Positions 10,976 to 22,752 of a DNA stretch of 64,000 bases are shown piece after piece; the first letter of the stretch is position 1; each line of letters begins with the position of its first letter. This DNA comes from Piezodorus guildinii (taxonomy: Eukaryota > Arthropoda > Insecta > Hemiptera > Pentatomidae). The position numbers were made by a program, and so were the translations under genes. A model generated the notes under the pieces. It was not told the origin of the DNA. It saw only the letters and a program-made list of their open reading frames with translations, and did no database searches. The stretch spans positions 17,676,635 to 17,740,634 of the forward strand of contig CM041294.1 in NCBI GenBank assembly GCA_023052935.1. The letters are read 5' to 3'.

Positions 10976-11979
10976 ACTACCGTACGTTAGGTAATTATTT
11001 TTTATTGAAAAAATATATTCAATATTTCAGGTAATTATTTGTAAACAATAAAGTTAAATTGTTGTAAACGAAACATCGTTTATATAATTTAACATTGAAT
11101 AATATATTATTAATAATCCCATAATAGCGAAAAAACCGACTTCCTTCTGGTTGCATATGATGCGATAAATAATTCATTCGGAATGTATAATCTCAGGAAT
11201 TTAAACTAAATGAGCTTCGAAATTATGCCATATTAATATGAAATATAAGCCTTCTGGTGAAATCGGATTAGCCTCCCAATTAAAATGCTGATTGAAAATG
11301 ATCCCACATTAATGCCATGTGTCCTGGGGCGGTTTTTTTTTTTTTCTGGCCTGGCCGTACTGCTAGCGAGGAGGGAAACCAAACAGACGGGGCCGCAGAT
11401 AGTCTATTTGTCCAAGTCGTTAGAGTTGGTAGCCCCGAGTTGAGTGCGGTTTTCGTATGTAAACTAGGGATTACTCCGGGGTATTCCCTCCCTGTAGGGC
11501 TTAAACTTTCGCTGGCCCTTCAGTTCCGATTTATAGTTAGCCTTCTCCCTAACTGCCCTCGCTTCCATTAGCAAAGGTCTCTTGTTTGTAAGTAGCAGGA
11601 CCAACTAACTGCCCGATATCCCTTAATTTAAAGCCTGTCTTTATTTTCAACGCCAGCTATTGTACCGCTTTAACAACGAAGTCGTAGCAGATGATCCCGA
11701 AACATGGTCGTATTTATGGTATATAACACTCGAATAAGCTATCCCTTGAATTACTTGATAAATATAAGTAATGTGCTAAGTGAAGGCGATGCTATGTCGT
11801 AATTATTCTCTGCAAGCAAAACTCTTTAACTCAATTCCATCCAGGTTCATATCCTCATGTCTTCCCTTAACACTTTCTCTCTTATAGGAGTTACTAATCA
11901 CAACAGTCTTTGCCACTCGGATCAGTGCTGCTTAACGGGTTGTTATTTCCTTTCTAATCCAGATCACATCGGGGTCAAC
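10976..11979. other. Low-repeat stretch with a GC-richer block
   Basis: Positions 11310-11720 are less AT-rich than their surroundings and do not recur in the window. A short frame at 11317-11571 has no recognisable domain. Single-copy exon, untranslated region or regulatory DNA cannot be told apart from the sequence alone. Confidence 0.2.
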
Positions 11980-13228
11980 TAGGATTGCAATCTGGCCGGA
12001 TCCGGTGGAACTCTCCCCGATCTGCACATCTTTCACATCTGAACAATATTTAAAAAGGAGAGTATATCAACACAAATATAGCTGCACTTCAATTAAAAAA
12101 GACTCAAATAAACATGACCAAACTGCCCTCACTACTCGTTTCAGAAAAACGGGACATTCATTCAAATTTCACTCATCCAAAATAATTCATTATGAAAAAA
12201 AAAGCTTCAAACGAAATTTTAAAGAAATGATTACCATAGAGAAATATAAAAATTACGCCATAAATAAAACATCGGATGTCCAAAACCTTAATGCATGTTA
12301 CTCAAATTTGATAAACACATATTAAAATTTAAAGAAATAAAATAAACGTCTTAATAATAATACGAAATAAAACGAAAGCAACTCAACAATAGGAGGGAGA
12401 ATACCCCAGACTCCTGACATCATCATAAATTCCTAGAAAATCTTCCATACTTGAACTATTCCTTTTTTATTTTTTCAGTGTTCTTTCAAAGCTTGTAGGC
12501 TAAACATGTCTAATTAAGACACTATTTTGTCCAAAATTGTAAGTAATTTTATAATAATATCTTTAATGTAAATCCTAATTTAAAATATCTATGTACCTAC
12601 TGTATGAGTATTCATTGTTCAATGCATTCTTTTCTATATCTCTAACAATAACATCATATGATTATTGTATAATAATATTAATGTTCTGTTTTTTTTGTTT
12701 TTTCCATTGTTAAGGCATGATTATGAGAACAATAAATGCTCCAAACGTCGCATAGATAAAATTGTTTATTCATTGACTGACCTAATTAAAATTAAGTACT
12801 TCAAGTAACCATTACAATTTTAATGGCAGAAAAAAACCCTTTGGCTATTGATGATTATTTGCTGAAAATGATGCCGACAAGTTTATTTTTTTGGCAGCAG
12901 TAACGCAGCTAGATTTCAATAGATTTTTAGAATAGCATAGAAAAAAAAACTATTTAACGCAGTGCTTCATATAATTCAGTACTTACGACTGTGTCATGAG
13001 TGAGCGATTTCTCTTAAAACAAATTTTAGAGTTGTTTCAGGAGTTAAAAGGGTCGATCTATTCTCCATACCTAAATCAAAGAAAATAATATCTGTTATTT
13101 AGGTGAAGTACCGACAAAAGGGTAACAAATTTATTATCTCGCTATATTATTAGTACCGGATCCGATTACCCTTTTATGATCCTGGATCCGCCGGGTTGCC
13201 GGAGCCTTTTTCCGGATTGCAATCCCTA
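11980..13228. mobile_element. hAT-like element with 8-bp target duplication
   Basis: The ends are inverted repeats: TAGGATTGCAATCTGG at 11980-11995 and, reversed at 13213-13228, TAGGGATTGCAATCCGG. Direct flanks GGGTCAAC (11972-11979) and GGGCCAAC (13229-13236) match at 7 of 8 positions, as expected for the 8-bp duplications of hAT transposons, whose ends often begin YAGGG. No hAT transposase is visible inside; part of the interior is a Penelope-like remnant (12026 to about 12770). It is probably a non-autonomous hAT that was a target for the PLE. Confidence 0.6.
12026..12325 (+). pseudogene. Penelope-like element GIY-YIG endonuclease, C-terminal part
   Basis: The frame reads FTSEQYLKRRVYQHKYSC, then TALTTRFRKTGHSFKFHSSK, then KRNFKEMITI and VQNLNACYSNLI, ending with TAA at 12323-12325. 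This order (arginine in YLKRR, then TAL...TGH-F, then a glutamate in the KEM block, then QNLN--YSNLI) is that of the GIY-YIG endonuclease at the C-terminus of Penelope-like polyproteins. The GIY and YIG strands are cut off at about 12026, where hAT-like end sequence begins. About 440 bp downstream (12713-12750) is a degenerate hammerhead-like motif ending CCAAACGTCG, fitting a PLE terminal repeat. A more decayed relative lies at 38.9-40.9 kb. Confidence 0.7.
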
Positions 13229-13236
13229 GGGCCAAC

Positions 13237-14300
13237 ACAATTTTAAGTTCGGCTATCTTTCTTACATCTGAATGTTGTAATTAATACTTATTACCTGCAA
13301 TCTAATGGTATTGTTGAGATTTAATTGTTCATAAAGTACAAGCAGGTAAAGCAGGCATTGAAGCCTAAACCAGCCTTCTCCGTCTGAGCATAAAAGCAGT
13401 TTGTAACTAGCAACTCTGCTACGTCCCCTCTTAATTCTGAATATCCTTAAAGGTTGCGGCCTTCCACTCAGTATCTCGCCGACTATTGTTTACATTATTG
13501 TTTCCTACATTACCTTCTAATTGAAGAACTTAAATTCGTGGCGAAGTAAAGTATGTGCCTGCTTACAGCCTGCAGAATACAGTGCATTCGGTTGATCTTT
13601 TGTATTCCTCTTTAAGTAGGATGTCTGCCCCTTTGTGCAGAAACGAATATCTTCGCAAGAAAGTGATTGCTGACGCCGCGGCCAGTACGCAATTGTATGA
13701 ACTCTAATTAGTACAGGGCCCTGTTGGTATATATTTCATTTGCACGTATTGCGATAAACGATCGATAAATTCTCCAAAGGTTCACCCCCCTCAGCCGACA
13801 ATATCCTCCGAGAACAGAGGCATCAGGAGGGGAGGCCTTGGGTAAAGGGAGCCCAGCTAAGACAGAGAGACAGAGTGTGTATTGTGTTTGGAAAGGGCCT
13901 CTTGTTTGTTTTTCCCCGCTTCACTCTCTCTCTTTCCCTGGAGTTTCACCAACCGTGTTGGAAAAACTCTCACTGGCTCTATACATCACTTAGACTATAG
14001 TCTGCCTTATAGGCCAAATAATGTTACCACTCTCCCATGTTCTACACTCTGCCATAATAAAATGCATTTATGAATGTAAAACTATGTGTGTTTAATCTAT
14101 AAAGCAGCGAATCCGTACCAAAATCGCAAGCAGGGTTCTCATTAGATGGGTCGAGTAGGCTAAATATAGTTGGGAGGAGGCCATGTTGGTCGAAAATATA
14201 AATTATATTTTCAAATCGTTATCTATACGCTTATTAATATGAAATAACTACAAATTTTGTTCCTAATACCAAATTTCATTTTTTTACCTTTAAACCTTAA
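13237..14300. other. Unassigned, partly GC-richer stretch
   Basis: The region 13440-14060 is less AT-rich than average and shows no internal repeats or similarity to the TE families found here. The 63-codon frame at 13882-14073 has no recognisable content. It could be single-copy host DNA; I cannot support an exon. Confidence 0.2.
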
Positions 14301-14303
14301 ACC

Positions 14304-15200
14304 TTGAAAGTTAATCATAACCTCTCCTACTCCTCAGTATTCAATCAGTCAGCCGGTGTACCTCAAGGTAGTATCCTAGGCCCAATCCTCTACAGGGTGT
14401 ATACAGCTGATATCCCTATCCATCCAAGCACAGTCCTCTCTACTTACGCTGATGACACATGTGTGCTATCCGTAAATAATGATCCAATTGTTGCTTCCCG
14501 ATTCCTACAGAACCATTTATCCGCCATTGCAAAATGCTGTCACAATTGGAGAATCAAAATAAATCCTAATAAATCCCACCAAATAACCTTCACTCTACGA
14601 CGTAAACCTATGACTTCCTGTCCAGTTGTTTCCTTTAATCATACCCCACTCATCATTGTAGAACAAATACGATACCTTTGACTTCAGCTTGACAAACGTC
14701 TTACATGGAATCCTCATACAAGACTTAAACGACAGGAAACTGCTCGCAGATATCGACTATTAAAACACTTACTTGACAAACGATCAAAACTCCCTCTTTA
14801 CTTCAAAAAAATCATTTACAGAACCATTATTAGACCTATCTGAACTTATGGCATAGAGCTATGGGGCTCCACTAAACCATCGAATTCCTCCCGCATCCAA
14901 TCCTTGCAATCCAAAATCCTTCTACAAATCCTAGACGCTCCTTACTTTGTTACCAACAAACTCATCCATAGAGACCTGAATATCCCACTAGTTACAGAAA
15001 TCGCTCAAAAAAGATACACCTCCATTCATTCCAAATTACCCGCCCATACAAACCCGCTTGTCCGTATCTTCTCACCGACATATATTCCCGATAATCCTCG
15101 AGACGGTGGCCTCGAGACCTGCTGAACAAATAAACATTGAAGTGCTACCGCTGGGTAGATTTTTCTCATTTCTTTTTCAAGCCAATTGTTTGTTTTTAGC
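14304..15200 (+). pseudogene. Jockey-like reverse transcriptase remnant, subfamily 1
   Basis: RT motifs appear in order: AGVPQGSILGPILY near the start, the catalytic box TYADDTCVLS (about 14442-14471), then LTWNPHTRLKRQ and IELWGSTKPSNSS. Two in-frame stops (TGA at about 14681 and about 14841, each where tryptophan or similar is expected) break the frame. The N-terminal endonuclease and RT finger regions are missing. The C-terminal block NKLIHRDLNIPLV is shared with copies at 53.8 kb (+) and 63.5 kb (-). This is a dead, 5'-truncated copy; catalytic YADD is retained. Confidence 0.75.
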
Positions 15201-15239
15201 ACATTTACTTATTGTACTAAGTGCAAGTGCATCAGAATA

Positions 15240-15588
15240 AAGTATGCTCCAGTTAGGATGCAAAGGATTCCCACTATAAATTCTTGAGTTTCATTTGTAA
15301 ATAGTGATTCTAGGTTCTGAAAAACGGACAAAAGTTCGATATTTTCACTGCCTAAATTGTAACTTTCTGGGTGTTTTTCGTAACTATGAAATTCTTTTTA
15401 TTATTATAATTTTAGTTTATGTCATCGCCTCCTCGACCTCATTTCTTCCGACTTTCACCACATCATCCGCAAATGCCTTTAATCGAAGCGATTTGTATAT
15501 TATTGTGTTGATTCCGAAAATTCGTAACACACATTTTGGTTTATACCGATATACCGACCTCTTGATAAAATTCATACTTCTGTTTTGT
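15240..15588. other. Unassigned AT-rich stretch
   Basis: A 112-codon frame at 15304-15642 runs into the mariner end and shows no recognisable domain. No other feature is seen. Confidence 0.25.
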
Positions 15589-15590
15589 TA

Positions 15591-16170
15591 TTGGGTTGTG
15601 TCACATGAAATGTCCGTTTTCAAGGTAAAGGATTTTTACTAAAAATACGATATGAAAACAAGATCATTTTATAAGACGCACTTTTCACTTTATCATCATT
15701 TTCAAAAAGTTTTCCTTTGACGAAGTTGTTTAAATTTCTGAACAGGTGGTAATCTGTTGGAGACAAGTCGGGAGAATATGGTGGGTGTGGAAGAACTTCG
15801 TAGCCCAGTTCTTTCAATTTTTGCACGGTATGTTTTGAAATGGGGTCTTGCTGCCGCTCAGTGAGATCACGAGGTACCTATGTATCGAGCTTTTTTACTT
15901 TCCCAATACACTTAATATGTCTGGAAACGGTAGACGCACTTGCATTTAGTTGTGCTGAGAGTCCTTTAACTGTTTGGTAGGGGTTTCCTTCTACTGTGTG
16001 TTTGAGGATATCGTCCGAGGACGGAGGGCTTCCTCGGGGCAAGTTTTCCAAGTCGGTATCCCTAGCTGAAAACTTAGCAAACCAACGGCGAATTCGTTAA
16101 CACTCCCCCCTTCATTAACGCCTTGCAAATATTTCTAACGGCCTCAGTTGCTGAATGGCCGAGTTAAATT
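15591..16170 (-). mobile_element. Mariner fragment, internally deleted
   Basis: The left end TTGGGTTGTGTCACATGAAA (15591-15610) follows a TA dinucleotide and equals the terminal repeat of the complete copy at 31018-31941. On the minus strand it encodes the catalytic-end block HPPYSPDLSPTDYHLF (third aspartate region) and, further right, helix-turn-helix sequence with frame damage. It lacks a further stretch of roughly 130 bp near 15665 relative to the 31 kb copy and is cut off at its other end near 16170. It is non-functional. Confidence 0.8.
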
Positions 16171-16621
16171 ATTTTATAACTTATAATATATTATTAAATA
16201 ATATACAACAGTATTAAAAATTATTATATAATTAAATAACATTCATAATCTTAAACGCATGGCTTTCCCCTTCAAGGGTCAGAAAGCAGTTACCCACACC
16301 GGCAACGTTACCTTTCCTCTTCCTAAGTGGAAGGGACATGAGGAAGATAATGCGTTGGGGGAACATTTGGTCCCGACTCCTTCGATTTCAAAGCAAGAGC
16401 TAAAGTTTCCTCATTAATTATCTTAGGGAGATGTAGACCTATTTACATGTACTAATGATGTTAGCTCCTTCTCCTTCCCCTCGCATTATCTCCAGCGCAA
16501 CCTTGCTCTTGAATGCGCTGGATACTGTGACAGAACATGATATCATGAGCAATTTAACTAGTTTAAAATCCTTTCGCAATTTAACATGAGTAATTTAATT
16601 AACGTTTATTTATTAATTGAC
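16171..16621. other. Unassigned stretch between mariner and LINE
   Basis: Positions 16265-16540 are less AT-rich and may be an unrecognised repeat, but no second copy occurs in this window and no frame is convincing. Confidence 0.2.
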
Positions 16622-17200
16622 AGGTTCAATGATAACAAGAAAAAATGAAATCCAGGAAGAAATAAAGTCCCGGTTAAAAGTGGGAATCTGTGTTATCATT
16701 CAGTTGCTAAGTTACTTAGCTCACGGCTTCTATCTAAAAACTTAAAGGTTAGAATTTATAAAACTATTATTCTTCTAACGGTTCTTCACGGTTGTGAAAA
16801 GTGGCCGCTTACTTTGAAAGATGAACAACGGCTTAAGGTTTACGAAAATAAGGTACTGCGTAAAATATTTGGTCCGAAGAGAGATGAGGGCACTAGGGAG
16901 TTAAGAAGGTTGCACAACGCGGAATTGCGGAACTTGTATCCTGTGAATATAATTGAGTTGATACCATCGCGGAGACTCAAATGGGCGAGTAAAGTTGTTA
17001 GGCTTGGTGAGAAGCGGATTCCGAGAAAGTTGGTATTCGCTGATCCGACTGGTAGGCGTCCGAAAGGTAGACCGAAGCGTCGATTGCGTTAAGGCTGATC
17101 TCGTGGGCTTGGGCTTGAACAGTGAACATTGGACGAGTATGTGTAGGCGGAATTTGGTGGTATCGGCATCGAACCTTCGGGTTCGCTAAGCCTATTATTA
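16622..17200 (+). pseudogene. RTE-like LINE C-terminal copy, 5'-truncated
   Basis: It begins at the block SMITRKNEIQEEIKSRLK and continues through SSRLLSKNLKVRIYKTII, FGPKRDEGTRELRRLHNAEL and GRRPKGRPKRRLR. It is collinear with 28423-29000 but carries frameshifts. It ends in the conserved hairpin CGAACC-TTCG-GGTTCG (17170-17185), CTAAGCC and a short TTA-rich tail. Endonuclease and RT core are absent. Possible target duplications here are too low-complexity to trust. Confidence 0.8.
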
Positions 17201-17951
17201 TTTATTTATTTTCTTTATTAATAGGAAACAGTTTGTTGTTGTTTAAAATCCATCCATACTACATTTTTGACGGATACTACGTTTTATTCACTGTTTTAAA
17301 TACAATAGAAAGGTCGGAAGAACACCTTGAAATAGTTGAATAGTTGAGAACATCTATAACAATCAGTAGAGATGTACTAGGACCGTTTGGATTTCGATCT
17401 GTTCCAACAGTTCGAGTTATGAAGACTGAAGATAATTTTTATTCGGTAGTTCCTTAGTGTTTCCAGGTCCAGGTATGTAAGTCAAAATCCCGCGCGGTAT
17501 GGTAGAAAATTTATTGCACCTTAATAATGCTTTAATTGGATTCAATAAATCTAATTAACACGTAATTACAGTAAAGAATAATAACTATGAACAAATACTG
17601 GACATGTTTTTCGATTAAATATAAATCCTACTTTTATGTTTTCAGCACAGTGACGTATGTATCGTTCGATTTTGCTTAATGAGGTTTATGAATATAAATA
17701 CTTAGGAATATTAAAAACATATACTAACAAAAATTGGATTTCATGAATTAATTAGACATTATTTATTTAAGTTGCCAAAAAATCGAATTGTTATATTCTT
17801 TTATTGAACTAACTGCAAATATCATCACCTGTTTAACCGCCGGTTCGGTGCTTCTCTGGTGCTACTATCACAGATAAGTGCTTGACCAATGCGAGGATGG
17901 TATTTTATTATTTTTTATTAGAAATAATTTTTTTGCCATTTAATGTAAGCT

Positions 17952-17982
<31 letters not shown>

Positions 17983-18553
17983 GATATATATATATATATA
18001 CATACATCGAAATATTGATCGTAAGTTTCCCAGGTTTTCTAAATTCTAATAAAAATGGCATCATGAACATTTATGAGCGTATACTTTTATAGACTTACAA
18101 GTCTAGTTTATAGACACCTGCACCTTCTTATAAACGCATGCACACCCTTAGAAAAAACCCGTGAAGTCCTAAAGGCTGATTATTAATATAATCTTTATAG
18201 TATCTTTATATAATAAAAAACACAAAACATAAATAATGCTGTACCAAAGTTGACTAGTCTCTTAGGTAATCACATAATAACATAAACATAGGATATAGAC
18301 ACATTAATAAATGAAAGAAAAATAAATATAATAAACTTCCACAAAGAAAAAACAAAACAAATTACATCAAATGTATCTAACAGTAAAATATGTTTAGTTC
18401 GTCTGTGTACATAACGCTTTGTACTATTTTTAGTATAGTTTCCAATATTTCTTATAAGAAAATTCTTGTTAATCAAACAATATTGTTTATGTTATCTATA
18501 ATAATAATTACTCTCAACTCTAAAGGTATGGTTTTGATTTTTATATTATATAA
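17201..18553. other. AT-rich stretch with poly(A) and (TA)n tract
   Basis: The stretch contains a pure A run at about 17955-17982 followed by GATATATATATA. The A run could be the tail of an unrecognised retroposon, but no body could be identified upstream. The remainder shows no recognisable coding or repeat content. Confidence 0.3.
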
Positions 18554-18566
18554 TAATTTCCACAGA

Positions 18567-18958
18567 GATTTTGGCTATGGCGCCCTCACTTAGCTTCCGC
18601 TGGCTCTCATCAGTGATGCTGCTGAAAGGGAGGCGCTGGGATCCTTTGGGGGCTCTGCTTGTCCTTCCACAAGTGGGGGGACAAGCCCCGTCCGGTGTTC
18701 CCTAGCTGATTGTAAATATTGTACATAGGTATGAATGTGACATGATTTGTTTATTTATTTGTTAACTTCATTTATTTGTATCTATTTTATCTACAAATTT
18801 TGTTATTGTATACGTTTATTTAGTTTGGATTCATTTTATGTAATTTGACTTTTCTTTTGTTTATATTGATTGTATGAATGGGATCCTTTAGCAATATTAT
18901 TATTGTACATTATGACATACTGTGATACATACGAATAAATAAATATTATTGTTATTGT
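18567..18958 (+). mobile_element. Jockey-like subfamily 2 3' UTR, solitary insertion
   Basis: The sequence GGCGCCCTCACTTAGCTTC onward, including GGAGGCGCTGGGATCCTTTG and the AATAAATAAATATT end, is collinear with the 3' UTR of the RT-bearing copy at 44258-45527. It is flanked by the 13-bp direct repeat TAATTTCCACAGA (18554-18566 and 18959-18971), so this is a severely 5'-truncated retroposition with no coding left. Confidence 0.85.
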
Positions 18959-18971
18959 TAATTTCCACAGA

Positions 18972-20560
18972 TTCTTATAAATTTATTTCAGAGCGTTTGT
19001 AGTTTTTTATAGTTTGATTTACACATATAGCTAAATATCGGGCATGCGTAAGTAATAAACGAGGCTTATATAGCAATAATTCATTAGTTACGTTTAATTT
19101 AGAATGTCCGTTAAAATATGGATATATATTACACAGAGCTCTGTTGGTTTTTTCACACACATAATTTGTGTGCTGTGTGAAAGTCAGCCTTTTATTTATG
19201 ACTAGTCCTAGATATTAGATGTCATTCGACCAGGATAAAGGTCTATTTTTAAAGTCTGAGAAATCTCCACCTTTGTTGTCCAATACTACTATTTATTTAT
19301 ATTCCATTCTATCCAAATAAAATAAAATGTTTTATGATCCCCCATTAGTATTTTGAATGCATAACATTCTCTGTACTCGCAGATATAACTACGATGAAAC
19401 ATCAATTTTTGGGGGGAAAAATTAAGAAATGGAGGGATATAAATTCATAAATCCGAAAAAAATTAAATCTTCTTATCAGAACATCTACGCTCTGACTTTA
19501 GGCTTCATACCAAATATTATAATCAACTAATGATTCATTCCAACAGCTACTCGTCATTTTAAATAGCCTTGATGTGACCAGGAAAAAAATATGTCATGGT
19601 AAAAAATAGTTATAACCTAAAAGTTAAAAGATAACTATGATGGACGAGCTACATAAAATAGAAACTGACTTCATAAGCTTTCAATGGGCACCCTTTCCAA
19701 AGATCTATTAAACATCCTAGGCCCTCTAGAAATGTTGAATTTGTGCCAGAACCGGATCCGGGGCCAACCACTCGAGAACCTTCCTGTCCAGAAGCAGGAA
19801 CTGCCCAGGGCCGCTACGCAGAAGAAGGAATGGAAAAACCCTTGTTATAAAGACTGATTGTGCTCGGCGAAGAGGTCCTGCCAAGAGTGTTCTGCCAACA
19901 AGGTTTTTTTCTTCCCCTCCTCAGAGCTTAAACCGGATTTAGCAGGAGGGATTGTTGATTTTCCCCATTCACTGTTTGACTCAATTAACTACCCGCCTTT
20001 TCTTTTATTTTTATTCCACTTTCTTCCAAGTCTGGCAATCTTTATCATCGTATTTACATTCGTTCCGCCTTCTCGCTCGAATAAGATTTGATTGCCACAT
20101 CTCTCCTTGGGGCGATGGTTTCGTCAATCAATCACTTCGATTTTGATGCAGTTGAGAAGAACAGTTAAATCTTAAAACGGGTGTTCAGACTTTAACGGTG
20201 TGGAATAAAATTTTACAATGGTTTGTGTAAATCGAAAGACATAGATTTGTACTGAATATAAAATATGTCAACTAATGAGACAATTCAGTAACTGTCAATT
20301 TATGGGACATCAACTATCTGGTTGTAATACTAATTGATGGTATAGAGTAATAGTACTCAATAAATGAAAAAATTGAAGAGCAATTTATATTTGCAAACAT
20401 TTTAATTAAGGCAATCTTGAAACGATTATATTTGAGTTGTACTATTGTTGAACCCGGTAGACTTTATGTTATATTTATTGCGTTCGGTAATTTTCAAGTT
20501 TGGCTCCAATTTAGGATAGTAACTGCAAAACATCAACAACAAGAACGGTGATTGGTCATT
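18972..20560. other. Unassigned stretch
   Basis: Mostly AT-rich with a less AT-rich patch at 19735-20110. Short frames at 18975-19160 and 19858-20146 show no known domain. No repeat copies or terminal repeats were found. Confidence 0.25.
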
Positions 20561-20584
20561 GGAATATGAGAACCATACATGCAC

Positions 20585-21405
20585 AAGTAATGGTGTATGC
20601 AGATGACATAGTCCTTATTACTGACTCTAGCGTTAAGCTCCAACAAGCCCTAATAGAATGGGAAGCAGAATTAGGGCGGAAAGGTATGATTATTAATGCC
20701 AAAAAAAGCAAGATCCTACAAGTGGGACGACAGCCCGAACAAATCCACATTATGTGCAACGACGAGGAGCTAGAAGTGGTAAATGAGATCTAGTACCTTG
20801 GAACTGTGATAAGCGGAAATGGGAAAATACAACCCGAAATATCCCACAGGATAGGAAAAGCAAATAATATTTAATATTCCATCAGCAACACAATAGTAGG
20901 AAAGAGAGAGGTTAAAAAAGATGTCAAGCTCCACATATTTAAGGCCGTATACATGCCTGCTCTACTATACGGAGCAGAGAGCTGGGTACTCCCGGACAAC
21001 AAATGGAGCCGTATAACAGCGGCAGAAATGAAATACCTGCGCAGAGTGGCTTCCAAATCCCGCAGGGATAGGATCAGGAATGAAACAATAAGGGAAGAAT
21101 TAAACATTCCTGCAATGAAGGAGGCCCTGGAGAAGAGACAGTTGGGGTGGTACGGGCATGTGTGTAGGATGAGCCAGGATTGTGACCCACGCAAATTTAT
21201 GGAGGCAAAACCAGTTGGCACCAGACCTAGAGGAAGGCCTAGGCTTAGCTACGATGGCTATTTTACCAAGTTGGGGCTAGCGAGAGGCAAGGCATTGCAG
21301 GAGATGAAGACTCTTGCAGGAGACAGAGAGAGATGGAGATCCTGGGTTGGACTATCTCCACACTGAAAGGCACAAGGAGAGAGCTAAAGAAGAATAAGAA
21401 GACTG
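20585..21405 (+). pseudogene. Non-LTR reverse transcriptase remnant, clade uncertain
   Basis: A single frame carries MVYADDIVLITDSS (catalytic YADD), LGRKGMIINAKKSKIL, then YLGTVISGNGKI, then MPALLYGAESWVLP, LGWYGHVCRM and GTRPRGRPRLS, ending at TGA 21364-21366. Stops at 20791-20793 (TAG) and about 20872 (TAA) interrupt it. The thumb and C-terminal blocks (YGAE-W, GHV-RM, RGRPR) are those of a LINE RT, separate from the RTE-like and jockey-like families here. The fingers and endonuclease are missing. A second copy, in pieces, lies at 46935-47350 (-). Confidence 0.75.
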
Positions 21406-21867
21406 CATTCATCTAATAGATGAATAAAAAGCATACTCTTTTAACTAAATTTTACCGTGATCTAAACCGTGATTGCATCATATTATAAAGTGCAAATACT
21501 AATGTAAATGTATAATGCATGCTAACGTATAATAGCTTTATTTCTAGCTTGATCGAACTTAAAATCCTTTCATCAGTGACTGCATAACGCATTTATTATA
21601 GAATGGCTATGCAATGAGACCTCTTAGGCACCACTATCTCCATGACTTTATTGTCTAATGTAATTCTTACTTTCAATTGCAAATACCTTAATGCGAACCG
21701 CTCTGACTAATAGCTTAATATTGTAGCAGAAAATTAACCTTTAATAATCCGATATTACAATTTTAGATTCCTGAGTCAAAAATGTATTATCTTCTTTATC
21801 TAAAAACACATTTATATTATTCTTATTGGCTAAGACTGAAAAGTAAGAAAAACAAACATAGCCAAAA
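21406..21867. other. AT-rich stretch, nothing recognised
   Basis: No coding similarity, repeat copy or structured motif was found between the RT remnant and the family A copy. Confidence 0.3.
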
Positions 21868-22752
21868 AAATCTGGCGCGGGCAACACACGACTTTCACTT
21901 ATCTCCATTTTTAAAATCAATGAAAGAATATTCAAATACAGTTACAGATAAAAATACGTGAAACAATTAAAGAATTAATTAAATTGAATTTATATAGAAA
22001 CATATGTTTTATTAAAAAATCTGTTATATTATTATCTAGAATAATCAGTTAGTTTTATCTTCTTTTCACCACTCTCTATTAACTTTTAAAAGCTTGTGTA
22101 TAAGATAATATTTTTTTTTTAAATATTTAGCTTTTCAACACTATATCATACATGTATATTACTGTTCTTATGTTCAAAAACAAAAAAATTGCATTAAATT
22201 TTTTTTTTTTTTTTTTAACTGTTTTCTCCTTTAGTTGGGCATCGAATTCATTCAATTTATACATTTACCTGTTTTTCATCAGTGGTAACAAGATAATATA
22301 GTTATTTTTATAGAATCAACAAAATTAAAAGTACTTTAGAGAAAGAAAATTTAAAATATCGGCATTTAGGCCCTGTCAGATCCTTTTGATCAGAATGAAA
22401 CCTACATGATATGAAAGCCCATTAAATTTTACATCGATATAGCGAGTTTAATCAAAATCGTCGAAACAGTTTTCGAGAAAATTGAAAAAAGATGCAAAAT
22501 GCACGGTATAAAGTGCCTCTTCTGATAAGCTCATTTTGATAAAAAAAAAGTTTTGTCACGTCTCGGGAGTATATTTGTCTTGAATATGAAATTTCAGTTT
22601 CATAGGACTTACCGTTTCTGCCCTGGAGTTACCACACACACGCAGACCTTTTTGTGGGACCAGGTTGAAAACTAGAATTCGAAAATTTTCTCGATCGCAA
22701 TACTTTCCCTTATAGTAAATGAAAGTAAAATTGCAAATGCAGTTAAAACGTT
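21868..22752 (-). repeat. Dispersed repeat family A, near-complete copy
   Basis: In reverse orientation it begins GGCGCGGGCAACACACGACT and ends at TAGTAAATGAAAGTAAA. Shared landmarks are TACATGTATATTACTGTTC, GGCCCTGTCAGA, ATCGATATAGCGAGTTTAAT, AAATGCACGGTATAAAGTG and TAGGACTTACCGTTTC. With the copy at 61946-62826 it defines the fullest consensus, about 880 bp. Confidence 0.75.

Noticed and set aside
17955..17982. Processed pseudogene signalled by a long A run
   Set aside because: No recognisable coding body, target duplication or polyadenylation signal could be placed upstream.
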